DNA of 10,434 bases, taken from assembly GCA_910577645.1 (NCBI GenBank), contig CAJTOL010000051.1, positions 1-10,434 of the forward strand, in the 5' to 3' direction. The position numbers and the translations under genes were made by a program. Within the stretch, counting starts at the first letter, position 1, and each line of letters opens with the position of its first letter. The notes under the pieces are model-generated. The model was not told the DNA's origin and searched no databases. It saw only the letters and a list, made by a program, of their open reading frames with translations. The stretch comes from an uncultured Lachnospiraceae bacterium (lineage in GTDB: Bacteria; Bacillota; Clostridia; Lachnospirales; Lachnospiraceae). Positions 6,852 through 10,434 of this stretch are shown here, in pieces.

Positions 6852-8663
6852 ATGAAACGATTGATAAAACGGATAAAATACCGGTTTTACCAGCAAAGCA
6901 TTACCAAGCGAATTATCATTGTTATTACAATTGTAAGTATTCTGTCTAATATGGCCTTTGTAGGAAGCGTATTTATTATTATGAGAAACCAGCTTTTTAA
7001 TAAGACAAAAGCGGAAAATGAAAAAGATATTCAAATGATAGAAAACGAATTGGAAATGTTTTTTAACGGGGTAAGGCAGGATGCAGTTTCCGTGCTGGTA
7101 AGCAACAGCTGCCAGATTCTCTTGTCAGAATCAGAAGACTTTCTTTCATCTGATACAACGGTTCAATACCGCAAGTATAAGCTGATGCAAAGTACGATTA
7201 TGAGCACTATCGGACAGAGGACGGAATACAATACCATTGCATTCTATGACCGGAAAGGAAACTGTTATGCAGATGATCGGCTGATAGAGTCACAGGAGTA
7301 TTTGTCAGAGCAGCAGGAGCGGATATGGGAGTTTTTAAATTCAGATGAAAATGAAATGGTGTTGAATATTCACAGAAGCCCCTGGAGAAAGAAAAAAGAG
7401 AATGAATTCCGTGACTGCTTAAGTTACCTGCGTAAAGTTTACAACAAGGAGCAGGGGCAATTGATAGGAGTGGTGGAGCTGGAAATTCTCAATGAAGCGG
7501 TGGCAGAGCTGTACCGGCCGGTTATGGAAAACGGAAGTGCCATCTATCTGGTAAACCAGGACCGGGTAATTTCTTCGGCGGATATGGACATGCTGTATAA
7601 GGAACTGCAGGAAGAGGAATGGTATGTGAATCTGAACCAGGCGCCAAAACAGAGAGAAGTTGGAATTTTAAAAGACAGAAAGCATATTTATTTCCTCAAA
7701 AATTATCCGGAACTGGGGTGGAAGATTATTGACAGAGTTCCCACAGCTATCTATATGCGGGATGTAAAACTGTATGCATTTATCGACATTATGATTGGAA
7801 TCCTGCTGTTTTTCGGTAATTTGTATCTGTCCAGAATGTTGATTGCATCTATCACAAAACCTTTGAGTAAAATTACGGATACCATAGTAGAAATTGGCCA
7901 GGGAGATTATGAGCAGAGAGTTCACGTAAAAGACGGCGGTGAAATCGGGACTTTAGCCCAGGAATTTAACCGGATGGTAGAGAAAACCAAGCTTTTGATG
8001 GAACAAAATATGAAAAAAGAGCAGGAAAAGCGGGAGTCAGATTTGTCTCTGATTCAGATGCAGATGACGCCCCATTTCTTTTATAATATTTTGGAAAGTA
8101 TTTGCGGACTTATTGTCATAGATGAAAAAAGAACAGCAATCCGCACTATCAGCCTTTTGTCCGGCTTTTACAGAGGAGTGTTAAACAAAGGAAAAGAAAT
8201 TGTTCCCCTGGAAAGAGAACTGGATATTGCAGTCAATTATCTTGAAATCATGAAAATCTGCCATCCCGGCAAGTTCCGCTATGTAATTGATTGTCCGGAT
8301 TCTATAAAACAGAACTGTATTAATAAGTTGACTCTTCAGCCTATTTTAGAAAATGCCATTCACCATGGATTTAATCAGATGGAATCCGGAGGATTGATTC
8401 GCATTACAGGAACCATAGAAGCTCAGAAGGTGGTTTTAGAAATCAGCGATAATGGCCGTGGAATGAAAATGGACATGCGGGAGGTATTGGAACGGGAAGA
8501 AGCATTTCATATGGAAAGCTTCGGATTGGGCAATACCAATGAACGAATTAAACTATATTTTGGGGATGAATATGGTTTGTCTATTGCCAGCCAGGAGATT
8601 GGAACAAAAATCCGGATTGAACTTCCCCTTCAGCAGGCAGAGGAATCCGTAAGAAGGAGATAA
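6852..8663 (+). CDS. Sensor histidine kinase, YesM/LytS type (Cache-HAMP-His_kinase-HATPase)
   Basis: This is a membrane sensor that autophosphorylates on histidine and passes the phosphate to the response regulator encoded next. The 603 residues begin with a basic tail and a membrane helix (about 20-44), followed by a large extracytoplasmic region (45-305) of dCache-like size. A second helix (308-327) leads into a HAMP linker (about 328-382) with SITKPLSKI and GEIGTLAQEFNRM. The phospho-acceptor His408 lies in QMTPHFFYNILESI, where the family usually reads QINPHFLYN. The ATPase domain has the N box ILENAIHHG (Asn501), the G1 box DNGRGM (533-538) and the G2 box FGLGN (557-561). GAGG (6841-6844) lies 7 nt before the ATG. 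The partner regulator starts 31 nt downstream. Such pairs usually control carbohydrate uptake or degradation genes, but none is in the window, so the ligand is unknown. Confidence 0.95.
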   Translation: MKRLIKRIKYRFYQQSITKRIIIVITIVSILSNMAFVGSVFIIMRNQLFNKTKAENEKDIQMIENELEMFFNGVRQDAVSVLVSNSCQILLSESEDFLSSDTTVQYRKYKLMQSTIMSTIGQRTEYNTIAFYDRKGNCYADDRLIESQEYLSEQQERIWEFLNSDENEMVLNIHRSPWRKKKENEFRDCLSYLRKVYNKEQGQLIGVVELEILNEAVAELYRPVMENGSAIYLVNQDRVISSADMDMLYKELQEEEWYVNLNQAPKQREVGILKDRKHIYFLKNYPELGWKIIDRVPTAIYMRDVKLYAFIDIMIGILLFFGNLYLSRMLIASITKPLSKITDTIVEIGQGDYEQRVHVKDGGEIGTLAQEFNRMVEKTKLLMEQNMKKEQEKRESDLSLIQMQMTPHFFYNILESICGLIVIDEKRTAIRTISLLSGFYRGVLNKGKEIVPLERELDIAVNYLEIMKICHPGKFRYVIDCPDSIKQNCINKLTLQPILENAIHHGFNQMESGGLIRITGTIEAQKVVLEISDNGRGMKMDMREVLEREEAFHMESFGLGNTNERIKLYFGDEYGLSIASQEIGTKIRIELPLQQAEESVRRR

Positions 8664-8694
8664 GGATTCAGAAGACAGAAAGAGAGGACATAGG

Positions 8695-10353
8695 ATGGGG
8701 TACAAAGTAATTGTAGTAGATGATGAGATGCTGATACGAAAGCGTATCATTTACGGGTTTGAGTGGGAAGAGCTGGGATATGAAATCGAGAATGAAGCAG
8801 GAGACGGCTTGCAAGCCCTGGCCCTTATGGAAAAAAAGACTTATGATTTGGCAATTGTGGACATTGCCATGCCGGAAATCAACGGAATCGAATTGGCCCG
8901 CAGGATCCGGGAGAGACAGTATCAGACACACATTATTTTCCTGACTGGGCACAGCGATTTTCAATATGCCCGGCAGGCGGTAAAATACGGCGTATTTAAT
9001 TATATTTTAAAGCCCATTGACGGGGAAGAATTTATAAATGTTTTGACAGAGCTTCGGGAAAAGATCGACGGGGAACAGATGCGGAAAAGTTTGTTGGACA
9101 GCTTGTCAGAAAAGCAGGACAATATGGATGTGGTCTTAAAGGCCAAGACCTTCAGTGAATATTTTCACGCAGGCTCCGGTACGCTTATTCCTCAAAAGGT
9201 ATACAGGGCTTTGGAGGAATCGGGGATCTGCAATGGATATGATTTGGCTCTGATTCGTGTGGAAATGTTTTTAAAAGACAGCAAAGAATGGACAGAACAG
9301 GTATCTGCTGTGGAAGAAATAAGCAGTTCTCTATGGGGCAGAGAGAAGGGGTATCTGATTATCTATGATTTTTACCGGGATTTATTAGTATTGCTTTTGG
9401 AACATGGGGAAGCGGAGCAGGGAAGCCGGGAAACCATGGAACAGATGAGGAGATTGGCAGAGGCTCTGGAAAAGCAGAGCGGCGGAGACGTTCAGTGCGG
9501 AATCAGCAGGTGGCGCACTGATTTTTCCCAATTGGGAGATGCTTATATGGAAGCGGTTTCCGCCTTAAATAATGGAAAAATCTTAAACAAAAAGCTGCTG
9601 CCCTATGAAGCGGTACTGAAAAATGCAAATATCTATTATAAGATTCCCTTTGAAGAACTGAAAAATCTCCAGCGGGGGATTACCGGGGGACAGTATGAAG
9701 AGTGCCGGAAAATCCTGGCAGGGATTTTCCGGGAAATGGGGGATCGGGGGGTAAACTTTGAGTGCGTGGTGAGAAATGTAAACCGGCTGTTTATGGAGCT
9801 GGCGGACGGAGGCGTGGTTTCGGAACCAGCCAGCCGGAGATTTTTTAACGGTTACCATGGGGCGGAGCAGATGTTAGACAACATGGCCAATATGGCGGAA
9901 ATAGAGGAGTGGTGCAGCAATGTGGTGTTTACCATTATGGAAAATGAAATCCGGCGTTCTCTGGAAAATAAAAGCCTTCCAATTGTAGAGAAAACCTGTG
10001 CTTATATCCGCAGCCATTACGAAGAAGGAGATCTGAACCAGGTTCAGATTGCAGAAGCCATGGCGGTAACTGCTCCGTATTTAAGCGGAATTTTCAAAAA
10101 AACCATGGGGATTTCCATGGTGCAGTATATTACAGTAGTCCGTATGGAGCGGGCCAGGGAGCTTTTGAGGCAGCCGGAATTGGAGATCAAAGAAATTGCG
10201 GCTCTGGTGGGATATAATGACGAATATTATTTTAGCCGGTGCTTTAAAAAGCAGTTTGGATTGTCACCGCTTCAGATGCGAAAGCTTTCAGATTCCAGGA
10301 GAATAAAAAGAGGAAAGGAAACGTCAGGGTACAAGGGGCTAGAAACGATATAA
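8695..10353 (+). CDS. AraC-family response regulator (REC plus C-terminal HTH), YesN type
   Basis: This is the DNA-binding partner of the upstream kinase. The 552 residues start with a receiver domain (about 3-122) carrying the acidic pair Asp9/Asp10, phospho-acceptor Asp56 in IVDIAMPEING, Thr84 and Lys106 in LKPID, all as expected for a working receiver. A long middle region (about 125-425) with no recognisable enzyme motif is typical of the YesN group. The C-terminal AraC double helix-turn-helix (about 432-532) has LNQVQIAEAM, PYLSGIFKK and the family signature IKEIAALVGYNDEYYFSRCF followed by FGLSP. The start is supported by AGAGAGG 8-15 nt upstream, and the 31-nt gap to the kinase implies one operon. 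Regulators of this class usually activate a nearby sugar transporter or glycosidase operon, which here would lie beyond the right edge. The last ~18 residues after the HTH are a basic tail. Confidence 0.95.
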   Translation: MGYKVIVVDDEMLIRKRIIYGFEWEELGYEIENEAGDGLQALALMEKKTYDLAIVDIAMPEINGIELARRIRERQYQTHIIFLTGHSDFQYARQAVKYGVFNYILKPIDGEEFINVLTELREKIDGEQMRKSLLDSLSEKQDNMDVVLKAKTFSEYFHAGSGTLIPQKVYRALEESGICNGYDLALIRVEMFLKDSKEWTEQVSAVEEISSSLWGREKGYLIIYDFYRDLLVLLLEHGEAEQGSRETMEQMRRLAEALEKQSGGDVQCGISRWRTDFSQLGDAYMEAVSALNNGKILNKKLLPYEAVLKNANIYYKIPFEELKNLQRGITGGQYEECRKILAGIFREMGDRGVNFECVVRNVNRLFMELADGGVVSEPASRRFFNGYHGAEQMLDNMANMAEIEEWCSNVVFTIMENEIRRSLENKSLPIVEKTCAYIRSHYEEGDLNQVQIAEAMAVTAPYLSGIFKKTMGISMVQYITVVRMERARELLRQPELEIKEIAALVGYNDEYYFSRCFKKQFGLSPLQMRKLSDSRRIKRGKETSGYKGLETI

Positions 10354-10434
10354 AAGAAATAGTTCAGATATGCAGAGAGGAGGCTGTAAAAAATTCTGTG
10401 TCTATGGGTAAAAATCTTTTTTGATAAGAATTAG
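10354..10434 (+). other. Non-coding right edge with an unused Shine-Dalgarno-like sequence
   Basis: The 81 bases after the response regulator contain GAGAGGAGG (10374-10382), a strong ribosome-binding-like sequence, but no start codon at the right distance opens a lasting frame. The ATG at 10404 stops after six codons, and a frame from ATG 10370 stops after 13. No strong hairpin or T-tract is seen. The next gene, if any, begins outside the window. Confidence 0.4.

Noticed and set aside
1..10434. CRISPR arrays, tRNA or rRNA genes, insertion sequence ends, integrase genes
   Set aside because: No regularly spaced repeats, cloverleaf-like T-arm sequences, transposase motifs or terminal inverted repeats were seen on either strand.

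Overview
The window looks like a Clostridia chromosome, most likely Lachnospiraceae. This rests on the long 2-isopropylmalate synthase, the YesM-type histidine kinase paired with an AraC-type response regulator, strong AGGAGG ribosome binding sites and moderate GC content. It is inference from protein style, not a database match. All six confident genes lie on the + strand.

Layout. (1) 41-2158 encodes BrxL, normally the last core gene of a type 1 BREX phage-defence operon. Its partners (brxA, brxB, brxC, pglX, pglZ) are not here and, if present, lie to the left of base 1. (2) 2159-2525 is the junction between this defence gene and housekeeping DNA. It holds a broken stub whose start resembles an AAA/OLD-type ATPase (2182-2309), an 18-bp hairpin of terminator type (2319-2363) with a near-consensus promoter lying across its left arm (2310-2338), and a leader of about 180 nt with an uncertain 26-codon ORF. 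(3) 2526-4193 is leuA, closed by a clear terminator (4210-4270). (4) 4341-6771 holds two adjacent membrane proteins of unknown function. They share the same plan (N-terminal anchor, extracytoplasmic domain with a common LEG/AEG-x-Y-[VI]-S start, second membrane helix, cytoplasmic tail) and look like diverged paralogues in one operon. (5) 6852-10353 is a two-component system: a Cache-HAMP-His_kinase-HATPase sensor and an AraC-type response regulator. The last 81 bases have no gene.

How they work together. BrxL belongs to a defence system extending off the left edge. leuA is a self-contained leucine biosynthesis unit. The membrane-protein pair may be co-transcribed with the two-component system, separated from it only by a hairpin with a weak T-tract, but a functional link is speculative. 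I see no tRNA, rRNA, CRISPR array, insertion sequence or complete integrase. The most interesting parts are the eroded defence-island border with its combined terminator and promoter, and the unassigned membrane-protein pair.
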